Of a stretch of 64,000 nt of DNA, positions 1-8,837 are shown in pieces. Within the stretch, counting starts at the first letter, position 1. Each line of letters begins with the position of its first letter. Origin of the DNA: Ligilactobacillus ceti DSM 22408 (GTDB taxonomy: Bacteria > Bacillota > Bacilli > Lactobacillales > Lactobacillaceae); assembly GCF_000423245.1 (NCBI RefSeq), contig NZ_AUHP01000012.1, forward strand, positions 1 to 64,000, read 5' to 3'. Position numbers and translations under genes: made by a program. Under the pieces are notes generated by a model. It was not told the origin of the DNA and searched no databases. It saw only the letters and a list, made by a program, of their open reading frames with translations.

Positions 1-2408
1 TTAACTGGTAAGTTTGTAAAACTATATTTCCACTTATCTTTAGCTGTTACTGTAATATGTTTTACTTCACCGTCACCATCATACAAGCGAATTGTAATTG
101 ATTCTGGACGTAGTCCATCTTGGTTATTATTATCATTCCAAGTCTTTTGGCCTTTAATTTCCGTTTTTTCAACTTGATGCGTATTAATTAAATCCAATCC
201 TTTTTCTGTGACTTGGTATCCTTGAGGCACATCGATTTCTTTGACACTATATTTAACTTTTGAGCCTTGGTAATGTGTTGGTAACTCACCAAAACTGTAA
301 TGCCATATATTATCTCGAACATTGATTGGCTTGAATTCTTGGGTTTTACTTAATTCAGAAATTTCTTTCCCTTTAACTTTCGCAATCAATTTCACTTTGA
401 TACTTATTGGACGTAGTCCATCGCGATTATTATCATCTTTCCAAGTCTTCTGGCCTTTAATTTCTGTTTTTTCAACTTGATGCGTGTTGATTAAATTAAA
501 ACCTTTTTTAGTGTTAATCACACTAGCTTGATAATCTTTAACTGGTTCTTCTTCAATACTATATTGAATTAATTTGCCGTCTTCATACATATTTAAATTA
601 ACAAATTCAGCTTCCCAATTTGTTTGATTATTTAAAACTTTAAATTTTTTGGTTCTTTGACCATTTTTCAATAACCAAACTTTAATTTGGTTCGGGCGGA
701 TTTGTTCCAAATTATTTTCATCTTGCCAGACTTTTTTCACATAGACCGCTGTCTTTTTAACTTGATGGGTATTAATGATATTAAAACCATTTATCTGACT
801 CGTATAATGTTTATTAACGTTAATTTCTTTCAAACTATAGTCAATTTTTTGCCCATGATCATAAACTGGTAAATCTTTAAATTCATAAGACCATTTATTG
901 TTGGCAAAATCTTTTGGTTTGACAGTTTGCGTTTGATTATATTTAGGAAATTCAACACCATTAACTTTAGCGATCAATTTCACGTCTATCGATTTTGGTC
1001 GCAAACCATCTTCATTATTATTATCACGCCAGATTTTTTCACCTTTAATAGTATTTTTTAAATTCGTATAATGATTAGTAATTGTCCATTGATGTTGTGC
1101 AGCATCATGTTGAATTGTTTTAGAATAATCTGTTGGAACAGACACTTCATCTACACGATAATTAATCACATTCCCTTTTAAATCTTTACGAAACTCTTTC
1201 CAAGTATATGTCCAATTATTCGTATCATCTAATTTAACAACTGGCCCAACTTTTTGTTGATCACCATATAATTGTACAAAAATACTTTTTGGACGTTTAC
1301 CATCTCGATTACTATCATCATCCCAAAGTTTTTTCACATGCAATTCTATGGTCGCATATGCTAATTTCTTACCGTTATAAAACCACATATGCCCTTCAGC
1401 ATTAGTATGCATAGATTTTGCGATAATCGTTCCGTTATAATTACCACCATGAATATCGACTTTAGCATCTGGTGCCACAATATGCCCCGTCACTTCACCT
1501 TGACGAGTCACTGTTTTCGCATTCGGTAAAGCATATACAATCGCTAATCCTTCTTTATTATCTTCAATACTTTTTGGATATTGACCATTAATTAATAAAT
1601 CGGGTAATTGGATATTTTCACCCATACTACAAATAATCGTATCATCAGTTGTAGAATGACCTAAAACATCAAACATAATATGTGGAAATACATTTTCATC
1701 CACAGTCACTGAACATCCAGCTTGGAGTTTAGCCATTTGTTTTTGATTATAGCCAGCGGTAATTTTACATTTTGTTTCATCAGAACTAATAACTCTTTTA
1801 TTTTTAGCATCCCATGATAAATGAACATTAGATGTATGATTTAAAGCAATAGCTTCATTTTTTAATTTTTGCCATTGAGAAAAATCTACATAATGATCGG
1901 TATAACGTATTTGATTATTAGCAAAGTAACTACGATATTCCGCACGGTTAATATAGTATGTATTTCCTTGATTAACCGTCCCTAAATATAACGGAACATC
2001 CGAATAAATATTAAAAGTAAGATTATTGGCCACTTTACCGCCAATAAATGACGGCACTTTATGCGGGTAACCATTTGGTTTATTCCCCACCGTTAAACCA
2101 CCTAAATATTTTTCAAAAGATCCACCTACTACCACGGGACCTACCACATGCGTCCCTTGATAATCATCTTGTAAAAACAAATTATAATTTTTTAAAATAT
2201 ATGAAAGTGTATATTTTCCTCCATCAGAAACGAATGTTGGTTCATTTGGTTTTGACGCTATTTTTTGTTGAGCTGAAGTGGCAGGTGAATTGTTACTAAT
2301 ATCAGTAGCTCTCACTGATTGCCAAACAGCACTCATACTATTCAAGAGAATATTAAACATTACTAAAAAAACTAAAAACAGACTTACTTTCCTCGGTGTT
2401 GTGTCCAT
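1..2408 (-). CDS. Large surface adhesin, choice-of-anchor A domain plus Cna-B repeats (3' end outside window)
   Basis: The frame is open from an ATG at 2408 to the window edge (802 codons seen, C-terminus missing). An AGGAGG site lies 6 bases before the ATG. The product begins with a hydrophobic signal peptide, likely cut after SVRA near residue 34. Residues about 60-350 resemble the choice-of-anchor A domain: note GHIVAPDAKVDIHGGNYNGT followed by an AKS-NAEGH segment. From residue about 352 there are four full Cna-B repeats and the start of a fifth. Each opens with a K-x-W-x-D-(D/N/E)-N pattern and the full ones close with (I/L)xN(T)H, which supply the Lys and Asn typical of internal isopeptide bonds. 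The protein is presumably cell-wall anchored, and the window encodes a sortase, but the anchor itself is not visible. Repeats 4 and 5 are nearly identical at DNA level. Its ligand is unknown. Confidence 0.85.
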   Translation of the reverse strand, partial: MDTTPRKVSLFLVFLVMFNILLNSMSAVWQSVRATDISNNSPATSAQQKIASKPNEPTFVSDGGKYTLSYILKNYNLFLQDDYQGTHVVGPVVVGGSFEKYLGGLTVGNKPNGYPHKVPSFIGGKVANNLTFNIYSDVPLYLGTVNQGNTYYINRAEYRSYFANNQIRYTDHYVDFSQWQKLKNEAIALNHTSNVHLSWDAKNKRVISSDETKCKITAGYNQKQMAKLQAGCSVTVDENVFPHIMFDVLGHSTTDDTIICSMGENIQLPDLLINGQYPKSIEDNKEGLAIVYALPNAKTVTRQGEVTGHIVAPDAKVDIHGGNYNGTIIAKSMHTNAEGHMWFYNGKKLAYATIELHVKKLWDDDSNRDGKRPKSIFVQLYGDQQKVGPVVKLDDTNNWTYTWKEFRKDLKGNVINYRVDEVSVPTDYSKTIQHDAAQHQWTITNHYTNLKNTIKGEKIWRDNNNEDGLRPKSIDVKLIAKVNGVEFPKYNQTQTVKPKDFANNKWSYEFKDLPVYDHGQKIDYSLKEINVNKHYTSQINGFNIINTHQVKKTAVYVKKVWQDENNLEQIRPNQIKVWLLKNGQRTKKFKVLNNQTNWEAEFVNLNMYEDGKLIQYSIEEEPVKDYQASVINTKKGFNLINTHQVEKTEIKGQKTWKDDNNRDGLRPISIKVKLIAKVKGKEISELSKTQEFKPINVRDNIWHYSFGELPTHYQGSKVKYSVKEIDVPQGYQVTEKGLDLINTHQVEKTEIKGQKTWNDNNNQDGLRPESITIRLYDGDGEVKHITVTAKDKWKYSFTNLPV

Positions 2409-2555
2409 TTCCAACCTCCTATTTTGACTAATATAATTTATAAAATGTATGACAACAAAAAAGCCCAAAGACTAACTTTCATCAACAAGCTGCCAACTAG
2501 ATTTACTAGTTTCATCCACTTTTTGATAAGTTAACCTTCGAGCTTGTTAATTTAT
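2409..2555 (-). other. Leader/intergenic region upstream of the adhesin
   Basis: This gap separates nagB from the adhesin. It holds two nested inverted repeats: AACAAGCT at 2484-2491 with AGCTTGTT at 2541-2548, and AACTAG at 2495-2500 with CTAGTT at 2506-2511. A T-rich stretch follows in the minus direction, but the paired arms are not directly followed by a T-run. It could be a poor terminator for nagB or a structured adhesin leader. I could not assign a promoter with confidence. Confidence 0.3.
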
Positions 2556-3266
2556 TTATTTATTTTTTAATAATTTTGCAGCCGCTTCATCAATAATCAA
2601 AGTTACATCAGGGTGTGTTTGCAAAATACTTGCAGGACACTCTTCGCTGACCGGACCTTGAACAGTTGCTGCAATTGCTTCAGCTTTATTTTCGCCATAA
2701 GCTTCCAAAAGAATTTTTTTGGCTTGCATAATTGAGCCAATCCCCATTGAATATGCATAATGAGGTACTTGAGTTTCATCTTCGAAATAACGTGCATTAG
2801 CTGCAATCGTTGAATCGGTTAATTTAACTTTATGTGTTTGGCCTTTAAAATCAGAACCTGGTTCATTGAAACCAATATGACCATTTGTTCCGATACCTAA
2901 TAATTGTAAGTCGATTGGATTATCTTGAATTGTTTGGTCGTAAGCTTTTAACTCAGCATTTTCATCAGTTGCTTGACCATCAGGTAAATATGATTTTTTA
3001 AATGGTTTATTTTCAAATAAATGTTCTTGCATGTAGTGATGATAACTCTGAGGATCTGTTGCTGATAAGCCAACATATTCATCTAAATTAATTGAAGTAC
3101 ATTTAGAAAAATCTAAATCACTTTTAACAATTTCTTGATATGTTGTTTCTGGAGTTCCACCTGTCGCTAAACCAAAGACTGTTGCACCTTCTTCGATTGC
3201 ATTTGCGAACACTTCATAACCAGCTTTTCCACCAGCGTTTTGATCTTTAACAATAATTACCTTCAT
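2556..3266 (-). CDS. nagB: Glucosamine-6-phosphate deaminase
   Basis: This enzyme converts glucosamine 6-phosphate to fructose 6-phosphate and ammonia, feeding amino sugars into glycolysis and opposing wall-precursor synthesis. The 236-residue length is normal for the short NagB of Firmicutes. Family motifs are clear: LATGGTPE near residue 35, the active-site stretch [16 protein letters not shown] near 128, and the start [14 protein letters not shown] chose the ATG at 3266 because AGGAGG sits 6 bases before it. An in-frame TTG at 3359 would lie inside the promoter. Transcribed alone from its own promoter with GntR-type operator sites. Confidence 0.95.
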   Translation of the reverse strand: MKVIIVKDQNAGGKAGYEVFANAIEEGATVFGLATGGTPETTYQEIVKSDLDFSKCTSINLDEYVGLSATDPQSYHHYMQEHLFENKPFKKSYLPDGQATDENAELKAYDQTIQDNPIDLQLLGIGTNGHIGFNEPGSDFKGQTHKVKLTDSTIAANARYFEDETQVPHYAYSMGIGSIMQAKKILLEAYGENKAEAIAATVQGPVSEECPASILQTHPDVTLIIDEAAAKLLKNK

Positions 3267-3301
3267 CGTTATCCTCCTAGTAATACTCTCTCTTAATTCG
3301 T

Positions 3302-3359
3302 ATTGGTATAGCCCAATGCGGTATAGTCCAATTATAAGAGCTTTTTTTAATTTTTTCAA
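3302..3359 (-). promoter_or_regulatory. nagB promoter with NagR/YvoA-like operators
   Basis: On the minus strand, TTGAAA (3359-3354), a 17-base spacer and TATAAT (3336-3331) form a near-consensus promoter. Immediately downstream lie two copies, on the plus strand, of GGTATAG(C/T)CCAAT (3305-3317 and 3320-3332). The first extends to the palindrome ATTGGTATAGCCCAAT, close to the known GntR-family NagR/YvoA operator. The second overlaps the -10 box. Derepression by amino sugars is inferred. No nagR gene is in the window. Confidence 0.7.
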
Positions 3360-3424
3360 GTGATTTTTTTAATTTTTTATGACTCTGACGTATTCTTTTA
3401 TTTACAATATTTTTAAAAAGTATA

Positions 3425-3504
3425 AAAAAACACAACGATTTAAAGACAAGCATCAAGTCTTAATAAAAATATGATACTCCACGTCTTTCATCCGTCGTGT
3501 TAAT
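3425..3504 (-). terminator. Possible terminator after the ABC-F gene
   Basis: In the minus direction AACACGACGG and AAAGAC pair with GTCTTT and CGTTGTGTT, with a long loop, followed by TTTTTTTATA. The large loop makes this a modest call. Confidence 0.4.
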
Positions 3505-3516
3505 TATTATTTATTA

Positions 3517-5139
3517 TTAATAAAGTTCAGCTACACGTTTTTGAACATCAGCATGGTCAAGATATTCATCGTATGTTGTTTCTGCTAAATCAACTGCACC
3601 CTTATTAGATACTTCGACAATATGATCAGCCACAGTTTGAATAAATTCATGGTCATGAGATGTGAAAATAATTGAACCTTTAAAATCGATCATTGCATCA
3701 TTTAAAGCTGTAATAGATTCTAAGTCTAAGTGGTTGGTTGGATCATCCATAATGAGAACATTAGCTTTTTCTAACATTGTCTTAGATAATAAACAACGAA
3801 CTTTTTCTCCCCCGGATAAGACATTGATTTCTTTTTCGATATCATCACCAGAGAATAACATTTTACCTAAGAAACCACGTAAGAATGTATTATCGTCTTC
3901 TTCTTTAGATGCATATTGACGTAACCAATCAAGAATTTGCATTTGATCATTTTCAAATGACTCGTTCAAATCTTTAGCCATATAGCTTCGTTTAGTTGTT
4001 TGACCCCAGATAACTTCACCACTATCAGGTTCAATTTCACCGGCAATAATACGCATTAATGTTGTTGTCGCAACATCACTACGAGAAATTAAAGCTGTTT
4101 TTTCACCTGGTCGTAAAATAAAGCTGACATTATCAAGAATTTTCACGCCATCGATTGTTTTAGAAACATTTTCAACGCGTAATAAATCTTTTCCTAATTC
4201 ACGTTCCATTTCAAATTTAATAAATGGATATTTACGTGAAGATGGACGAATATCATCCAAAGTAATTTTTTCTAATTGTTTTTTACGTGATGTTGCTTGT
4301 TTAGATTTAGAAGCATTAGCTGAGAAACGCGCGATAAAGTCTTGCAGTTCCTTCATTTTTTCTTCTTTTTTAGCATTGGCATTAGCTTGTAATTTAGCAG
4401 CTAATTGACTTGATTCTAACCAAAAATCATAGTTTCCGACATAAAGTTTAATCTTACCAAAATCGACATCACACATCATTGTACATACTTGGTTTAAGAA
4501 GTGACGGTCGTGAGAAACAACGATTACGATATTAGGATAATCAGCTAAAAAGTTTTCTAACCAATCGATTGTATGCACATCTAAACCGTTCGTAGGTTCG
4601 TCTAAAAGCAAAATATCTGGTTGGCCAAATAAAGCTTGTGCTAATAAGACTTTAACTTTTTCACTTTCAGTTAATTCACTCATCTTTAAGTAGTGCATAT
4701 CTTCTTTGATACCTAATGATTGTAATAATTGAGCAGCATCGGCTTCAGCATTCCAACCATCCATTTCAGCAAACTCGCCTTCTAATTCAGCAGCTTTAAT
4801 TCCATCTTCTTCTGTGAAATCTTCCTTAGCATATAAAGCGTCTTTTGCTTGCATGATTTCATATAATTTCTTATGACCTTGAATAACTGTATCCATAACT
4901 GTGAACTTTTCAAAACCAAAGTGATCCTGGTTCAAACTAGATAAACGTTCATTCGCACCAATTGAAATATTCCCAGAAGTTGCTTGCATTTCACCTGAAA
5001 GTAATTTTAAGAATGTTGATTTACCGGCACCATTCGCACCAATCACGCCGTAGCAGTTTCCTGGTGTGAATTTGAGGTTAACTTCATCATATAAGACACG
5101 TCCGGAAAGTGTTAAATTTAAATCTGTAACTGTTATCAA
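3517..5139 (-). CDS. ABC-F family ATPase (YkpA/YbiT type)
   Basis: The 540-residue protein has two ATP-binding cassettes and no membrane segments, so it is an ABC-F protein, a family that acts on ribosomes. The first Walker A is GANGAGKS at 34-41 and the first Walker B region is ILLLDEPTNGLD near 190. The linker is Lys-rich (residues about 240-310). The second cassette has a degenerate P-loop (SRSDVATT, without GKS), LSGGEKVRC and the DDPTNHLD Walker B, as I recall from the YkpA/YbiT branch. I chose the TTG at 5139 because GAGGC sits 7 bases upstream and the family starts with ITVTDLNL. The ATG at 5193 has no ribosome site. Probably a translation factor rather than an antibiotic-resistance factor, but that is inference. 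Confidence 0.85.
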   Translation of the reverse strand: MITVTDLNLTLSGRVLYDEVNLKFTPGNCYGVIGANGAGKSTFLKLLSGEMQATSGNISIGANERLSSLNQDHFGFEKFTVMDTVIQGHKKLYEIMQAKDALYAKEDFTEEDGIKAAELEGEFAEMDGWNAEADAAQLLQSLGIKEDMHYLKMSELTESEKVKVLLAQALFGQPDILLLDEPTNGLDVHTIDWLENFLADYPNIVIVVSHDRHFLNQVCTMMCDVDFGKIKLYVGNYDFWLESSQLAAKLQANANAKKEEKMKELQDFIARFSANASKSKQATSRKKQLEKITLDDIRPSSRKYPFIKFEMERELGKDLLRVENVSKTIDGVKILDNVSFILRPGEKTALISRSDVATTTLMRIIAGEIEPDSGEVIWGQTTKRSYMAKDLNESFENDQMQILDWLRQYASKEEDDNTFLRGFLGKMLFSGDDIEKEINVLSGGEKVRCLLSKTMLEKANVLIMDDPTNHLDLESITALNDAMIDFKGSIIFTSHDHEFIQTVADHIVEVSNKGAVDLAETTYDEYLDHADVQKRVAELY

Positions 5140-5280
5140 TTTTTTGCCTCGCTTTTTCTTTTCATTTCCTTTAAATGTATCATATCGCTTCATATAAAAG
5201 CAATAGCCGACAAGGGCGTTTAGTTCAATTCACCGCCTAAAAGTGATAAACTAAAGTTAATAAATCAATGAGGTGATTAT

Positions 5281-5520
5281 ATGTCTGAAAATGTCTTTTT
5301 TAATCCTGGTAATTCAATCGCAAGTGATTATGATTATCAAAAAGCTTATATCTCAGCGCAAGTTTATCACAAAAAAGCGCAACAACCCGTCCTAATTGTC
5401 CAAGAAAAAGATGGTCATCCTTATATTGTTTTTGATGAAAAAACAGCTCTCAAACAAGAAGAACAAGTCGCTACTCGTTATCAAAATATTGCCCGTGTGG
5501 ATCATCACAATGATCTTTAA
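5281..5520 (+). CDS. Small conserved-looking protein of unknown function
   Basis: This is a 79-residue soluble protein preceded by ATGAGGTGATTAT, which gives a good ribosome site 6 bases before the ATG. It is transcribed divergently from the ABC-F gene and followed at once by a strong terminator, so it is a complete single-gene unit. There is no signal peptide or membrane segment. The sequence has alternating hydrophobic strands (AYISAQVYH, QPVLIVQEKDGHPYIVF) suggesting a small beta-rich fold, then a charged C-terminus ending VDHHNDL. I do not recognise the family and assign no function. Confidence 0.65.
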   Translation: MSENVFFNPGNSIASDYDYQKAYISAQVYHKKAQQPVLIVQEKDGHPYIVFDEKTALKQEEQVATRYQNIARVDHHNDL

Positions 5521-5530
5521 ATATTAATAA

Positions 5531-5570
5531 AAAAACTAGCCAATCTCTTTAAAAGAGATTGGCTAGTTTT
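5531..5570. terminator. Bidirectional terminator between the 79-aa gene and prs
   Basis: A long perfect hairpin (CTAGCCAATCTCTTT pairing with AAAGAGATTGGCTAG) is flanked by A-runs on the left and T-runs on the right, so it can serve the converging genes on both strands. Confidence 0.9.
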
Positions 5571-5582
5571 TTAACGTGCTTT

Positions 5583-6554
5583 TTAATTCCGGAAACGATT
5601 GCTAAATAATGGACTAACAGGTTCATTATTATGAATACATTGAATTGCAGCCCCGATTAATGGACCAACGGAAATTTGTGTTAATTTGTCGATTTGTTTT
5701 TCTTCAGGTAATTGAATTGAGTCTGTCACAACTAAACTCTTAATTGGTGATTTTTCAATTCTTTCAATCGCAGGACCTGATAAAACAGGATGTGTCGCAC
5801 AAGCATAAACTTCAGTTGCACCAGCATCTTTTAATGCTTGAGCAGCTAATGTAATTGTACCAGCTGTATCAATCATATCATCAATTAAGATACAACGTTT
5901 GCCGTCAACAGAACCAATGATATTCATAACTTCTGCAACGTTTGCTTTTGGACGACGTTTATCGATAATCGCAATTGGAGCCTTTAAAAATTCTGCCAAC
6001 TTACGAGCACGTGTTACCCCACCGTGGTCAGGTGAAACAACTACAACATCTTTATCAAGATTATTCTTCAAGAAGTAATCAGCTAATAAAGGTGCACCCA
6101 TTAAGTGGTCAACTGGAATATCAAAGAAACCTTGAATTTGTGCAGCGTGTAAATCTAAAGCAACTACACGATCTGCGCCAGCTTTTTCTAACATATCAGA
6201 AACTAACTTAGCTGTAATTGGTTCACGTGAACGAACTTTACGATCTTGACGTGCATAACCATAATATGGCATTACAACGTTAATAGTTGCTGCACTAGCA
6301 CGACGTAAAGCGTCAACCATAATTAACAATTCCATCAAATTGTCATTTACAGGAGCAGAAGTTGATTGCACGATAAATACTTCAGCACCACGGACACTTT
6401 CTTCAATGTTAATTCTGATTTCTCCGTCACTAAAACGGTCAACCGAAATCTTCCCTAAAGGAATACCTGTAGCTTCAGAAATCTTTTGAGCTAAAGGTTT
6501 GTTTGAATTTAACGAAAAAATCTTAAGCTTTGGATCATTATAATGTTCCGACAT
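5583..6554 (-). CDS. prs: Ribose-phosphate pyrophosphokinase
   Basis: This enzyme makes PRPP from ribose 5-phosphate and ATP for purine, pyrimidine, NAD, His and Trp synthesis. The 323-residue length is normal. Visible motifs are [11 protein letters not shown] at the N-terminus, the metal and ATP region [17 protein letters not shown] near residue 130 and the PRPP loop [12 protein letters not shown] near 220. The start is the ATG at 6554, with GGAGG five bases upstream; an in-frame TTG at 6566 lies inside that ribosome site. It follows glmU in the same direction, the conserved glmU-prs pairing of Firmicutes, but a separate promoter-like sequence lies in the 105-base gap. Confidence 0.96.
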   Translation of the reverse strand: MSEHYNDPKLKIFSLNSNKPLAQKISEATGIPLGKISVDRFSDGEIRINIEESVRGAEVFIVQSTSAPVNDNLMELLIMVDALRRASAATINVVMPYYGYARQDRKVRSREPITAKLVSDMLEKAGADRVVALDLHAAQIQGFFDIPVDHLMGAPLLADYFLKNNLDKDVVVVSPDHGGVTRARKLAEFLKAPIAIIDKRRPKANVAEVMNIIGSVDGKRCILIDDMIDTAGTITLAAQALKDAGATEVYACATHPVLSGPAIERIEKSPIKSLVVTDSIQLPEEKQIDKLTQISVGPLIGAAIQCIHNNEPVSPLFSNRFRN

Positions 6555-6606
6555 AGCAGCCTCCAATAATATACTGTTTTATACAAATTTACATACTTTA
6601 AATATA

Positions 6607-6636
6607 ATATTAAAGCATTTCATACGTTAAAATCAA
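6607..6636 (-). promoter_or_regulatory. Probable prs promoter
   Basis: On the minus strand TTGATT (6636-6631), an 18-base spacer and TAATAT (6612-6607) lie about 50 bases before the prs start. Confidence 0.45.
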
Positions 6637-6659
6637 CCCGTTATCAAAAAAATGTTGAG

Positions 6660-8063
6660 TTATTTTTGTTTATTTTCGTTTTCTGCAGCAGCTTGGGCCA
6701 CTGGGTAACGATCAAAGTAACCTTTTTTGTTAACTTGACGGCCACGAGCAATCGCCATATCACGTGATTCGACATCTTGATTAATCGTCGAACCCGCTGC
6801 AATATACGCATGATCCCCAATTTCTAAAGGTCCAATTAAATTAGAACCACTACCAATAAAACTATAATCACCAACATTAGTATGATGTTTATTAACACCA
6901 TCATAATTTACAAAGACTGTTCCACAACCAACATTAATATCATGACCTAATGTTGCATCACCAACATATGTTAAATGACCAACTTTAGTATTTTCACCAA
7001 TGTCAGCTTTTTTAATTTCAACAAAATTACCGATATGAGCATTTTTACCAATATGAGCTAAAGGTCGTAAATGGCTATATGGTCCAATATCAGAACCTTC
7101 TTCCATGACAGAATCTTCAATTGTTGAAGCTGTAACTGTCACATGGTCAGCTAAACGACTGTTGATAATTTCAGAATGAGCACCAATTTTACATTCTTTA
7201 CCAATCACAGTCTGACCTTTAAGTTGTACACCGGGTTCAATCACAGTATCATTACCAATTTCAATATCAACATCAATATAAGTGCTAGCAGGATCAACAA
7301 TTGTTACACCATTTTGCATATGTTGTTTATTAATCCGAGCACGCATTGTTTCGCTAGCTTTCGCTAAAGCAATTCGATCATTAACACCTAATGATTCTGC
7401 AAAATCATGCATTCGATACGCCGCAATAACTTTGCCTTCTTTTTTGAAAATTTCAATTACATCTGGTAAATAGTATTCACCTTGAGAATTATCATTTTTA
7501 ACTTTATGTAAAGCTTTAAATAATTCGCGGTTATCAAAACAATAGACACCTGTATTAATTTCTTGAATTTCTGCTTCAGTTGGTGTGGCATCTTTTTGTT
7601 CCACAATTTTTTCAACGATTCCAATATCATTACGAATAATTCGACCATAACCAAATGGGTTGTCAGCTTGTGCTGTTAAAATCGTTGCCACCGCATCTTT
7701 AGAACGATGATATTCAAATAATTCGGCAAATGTTTGCGCTGTAAATAATGGTGTATCGCCACATGCGATAATTGTCATCCCATCTTTATCAGCTAATAAA
7801 TCTTCCGCTTGTAAAACGGCGTGACCTGTTCCTAATTGTTCTGCTTGTAAAGCATATTTTGTACGATCACCTAAAACTTCTTTAACTTCTTCAGCACCAT
7901 GACCAACAATTGTCACAATTTCATCCATATCATTTTTTTCAATTTGTGTTAAAACATGATCCACCATTGTTTTACCACATACTGGATGTAAAACTTTATA
8001 TAATTTAGATTTCATTCTAGTTCCTTGACCAGCAGCTAGAATTACGGCATATTTCGCTGTCAT
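6660..8063 (-). CDS. glmU: Bifunctional GlmU: glucosamine-1-phosphate acetyltransferase / N-acetylglucosamine-1-phosphate uridylyltransferase
   Basis: GlmU makes UDP-GlcNAc, the precursor for peptidoglycan and teichoic acids. The 467-residue product has the N-terminal nucleotidyltransferase signature [22 protein letters not shown] (residues 10-31). From about residue 250 it has a left-handed beta-helix with hexapeptide repeats ([22 protein letters not shown]) and the acetyltransferase region near [16 protein letters not shown] lies 7 bases before the ATG. A clear upstream promoter shows transcription starts here. It works opposite nagB at the amino-sugar branch point. Confidence 0.96.
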   Translation of the reverse strand: MTAKYAVILAAGQGTRMKSKLYKVLHPVCGKTMVDHVLTQIEKNDMDEIVTIVGHGAEEVKEVLGDRTKYALQAEQLGTGHAVLQAEDLLADKDGMTIIACGDTPLFTAQTFAELFEYHRSKDAVATILTAQADNPFGYGRIIRNDIGIVEKIVEQKDATPTEAEIQEINTGVYCFDNRELFKALHKVKNDNSQGEYYLPDVIEIFKKEGKVIAAYRMHDFAESLGVNDRIALAKASETMRARINKQHMQNGVTIVDPASTYIDVDIEIGNDTVIEPGVQLKGQTVIGKECKIGAHSEIINSRLADHVTVTASTIEDSVMEEGSDIGPYSHLRPLAHIGKNAHIGNFVEIKKADIGENTKVGHLTYVGDATLGHDINVGCGTVFVNYDGVNKHHTNVGDYSFIGSGSNLIGPLEIGDHAYIAAGSTINQDVESRDMAIARGRQVNKKGYFDRYPVAQAAAENENKQK

Positions 8064-8122
8064 AAGCTTCCCTCGATTTTATTTTTATTTTATTTTTATA
8101 TTTAAATTACCTTATCCTATTA

Positions 8123-8151
8123 ATAATATCGTAGACCCTTATTTTTCGCAA
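8123..8151 (-). promoter_or_regulatory. glmU promoter
   Basis: On the minus strand TTGCGA (8151-8146), a 17-base spacer and TATTAT (8128-8123) lie about 60 bases before the glmU start. Confidence 0.65.
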
Positions 8152-8197
8152 GCTATCAACCTTTTTCAACCTTTTCAAAAAAAATAATCACAATTAG

Positions 8198-8256
8198 TTG
8201 ACACTGTGTCACCTAAGGTTTATATTTATCTTATTCAAAAAGTGACACCGTGTCAC
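8198..8256 (+). promoter_or_regulatory. TetR-operon promoter with two palindromic operators
   Basis: TTGACA (8198-8203), a 17-base spacer and TATATT (8221-8226) form a strong promoter. Two near-identical palindromes flank it: TGACACTGTGTCA (8199-8211) over the -35, and GTGACACCGTGTCAC (8242-8256) just past the expected start site. Their centres are 44 bases apart. The layout is that of an autorepressed TetR promoter. Confidence 0.85.
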
Positions 8257-8285
8257 CTGTGTTTACAGAAAGGATGTTCTTTACT

Positions 8286-8816
8286 ATGCCGAGCCAAACA
8301 TTTTTAAATCTACCAACTGAAAAACAACAAAAAATAACTTTAGCTCTTTTACACGAGTTTGCTAATTACCCCTTAGCCCAGGCCCAAGTTTCCCGAATTG
8401 TAAAAGAAGCGCAAATTGCTCGTGGTGCTTTTTATAAATATTTCACTGATTTAAACGATGCTTATCTTTATTTATACAAAGTAGCTATGCAAGAAATTCA
8501 TACCAACTTAAAACACGCACCAAAAGATTCTAATTCTCCTGCTGCGTTATCAAAATTTTATTTATCTGAAATCAAAAACTTTTTAAATGAATCACAAACT
8601 AGTTCTTACGCTGATTTTATTAAAATGCATTTATTAGAAAATGAAATTAGTCTCCGTTCACTACAGGCACCCGAACCTGAAACTGACGCCATCAAATGGA
8701 GTATCGCTGTTTTAAGCCACCAAACAATTCGCGATTGTTATCGTTATCCCGCACAACAAGAAGTAATTTTAGCGCGGGTCTCACCTATTATTCAAGCTAT
8801 CTTACAACAAGCTTAA
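8286..8816 (+). CDS. TetR/AcrR-family transcriptional regulator
   Basis: The N-terminal half is a TetR-type helix-turn-helix: QQKITLALLHEFANYPLAQAQVSRIVKEAQIARGAFYKYF, with the typical recognition helix and following YF. (Key residues R-G-A-F-Y-K-Y-F near 47-54.) The C-terminal ligand domain is not assignable. The ATG at 8286 gives 176 residues and has AAAGGA upstream; an earlier GTG at 8250 would fall inside the operator, so it is rejected. It heads an operon with an FtsX-like permease and an ATPase, and very likely represses itself and them through the flanking palindromes. The inducer is unknown; a membrane-active compound or toxic solute would be typical. Confidence 0.88.
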   Translation: MPSQTFLNLPTEKQQKITLALLHEFANYPLAQAQVSRIVKEAQIARGAFYKYFTDLNDAYLYLYKVAMQEIHTNLKHAPKDSNSPAALSKFYLSEIKNFLNESQTSSYADFIKMHLLENEISLRSLQAPEPETDAIKWSIAVLSHQTIRDCYRYPAQQEVILARVSPIIQAILQQA

Positions 8817-8837
8817 GCAAAAGAGAGGAAGAGTTCG

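Noticed and set aside
687-872. Plus-strand frame inside the adhesin region
   Set aside because: It is opposite the Cna-B repeats, which form a long, motif-rich minus-strand frame.
2048-2299. Plus-strand 83-codon frame at the adhesin N-terminus
   Set aside because: It is antisense to the signal peptide and anchor-A domain and lacks domain features.
3267-3359. N-terminal extension of NagB from a TTG at 3359
   Set aside because: The codons would lie in the promoter and operators, and family members begin at MKVIIVKD.
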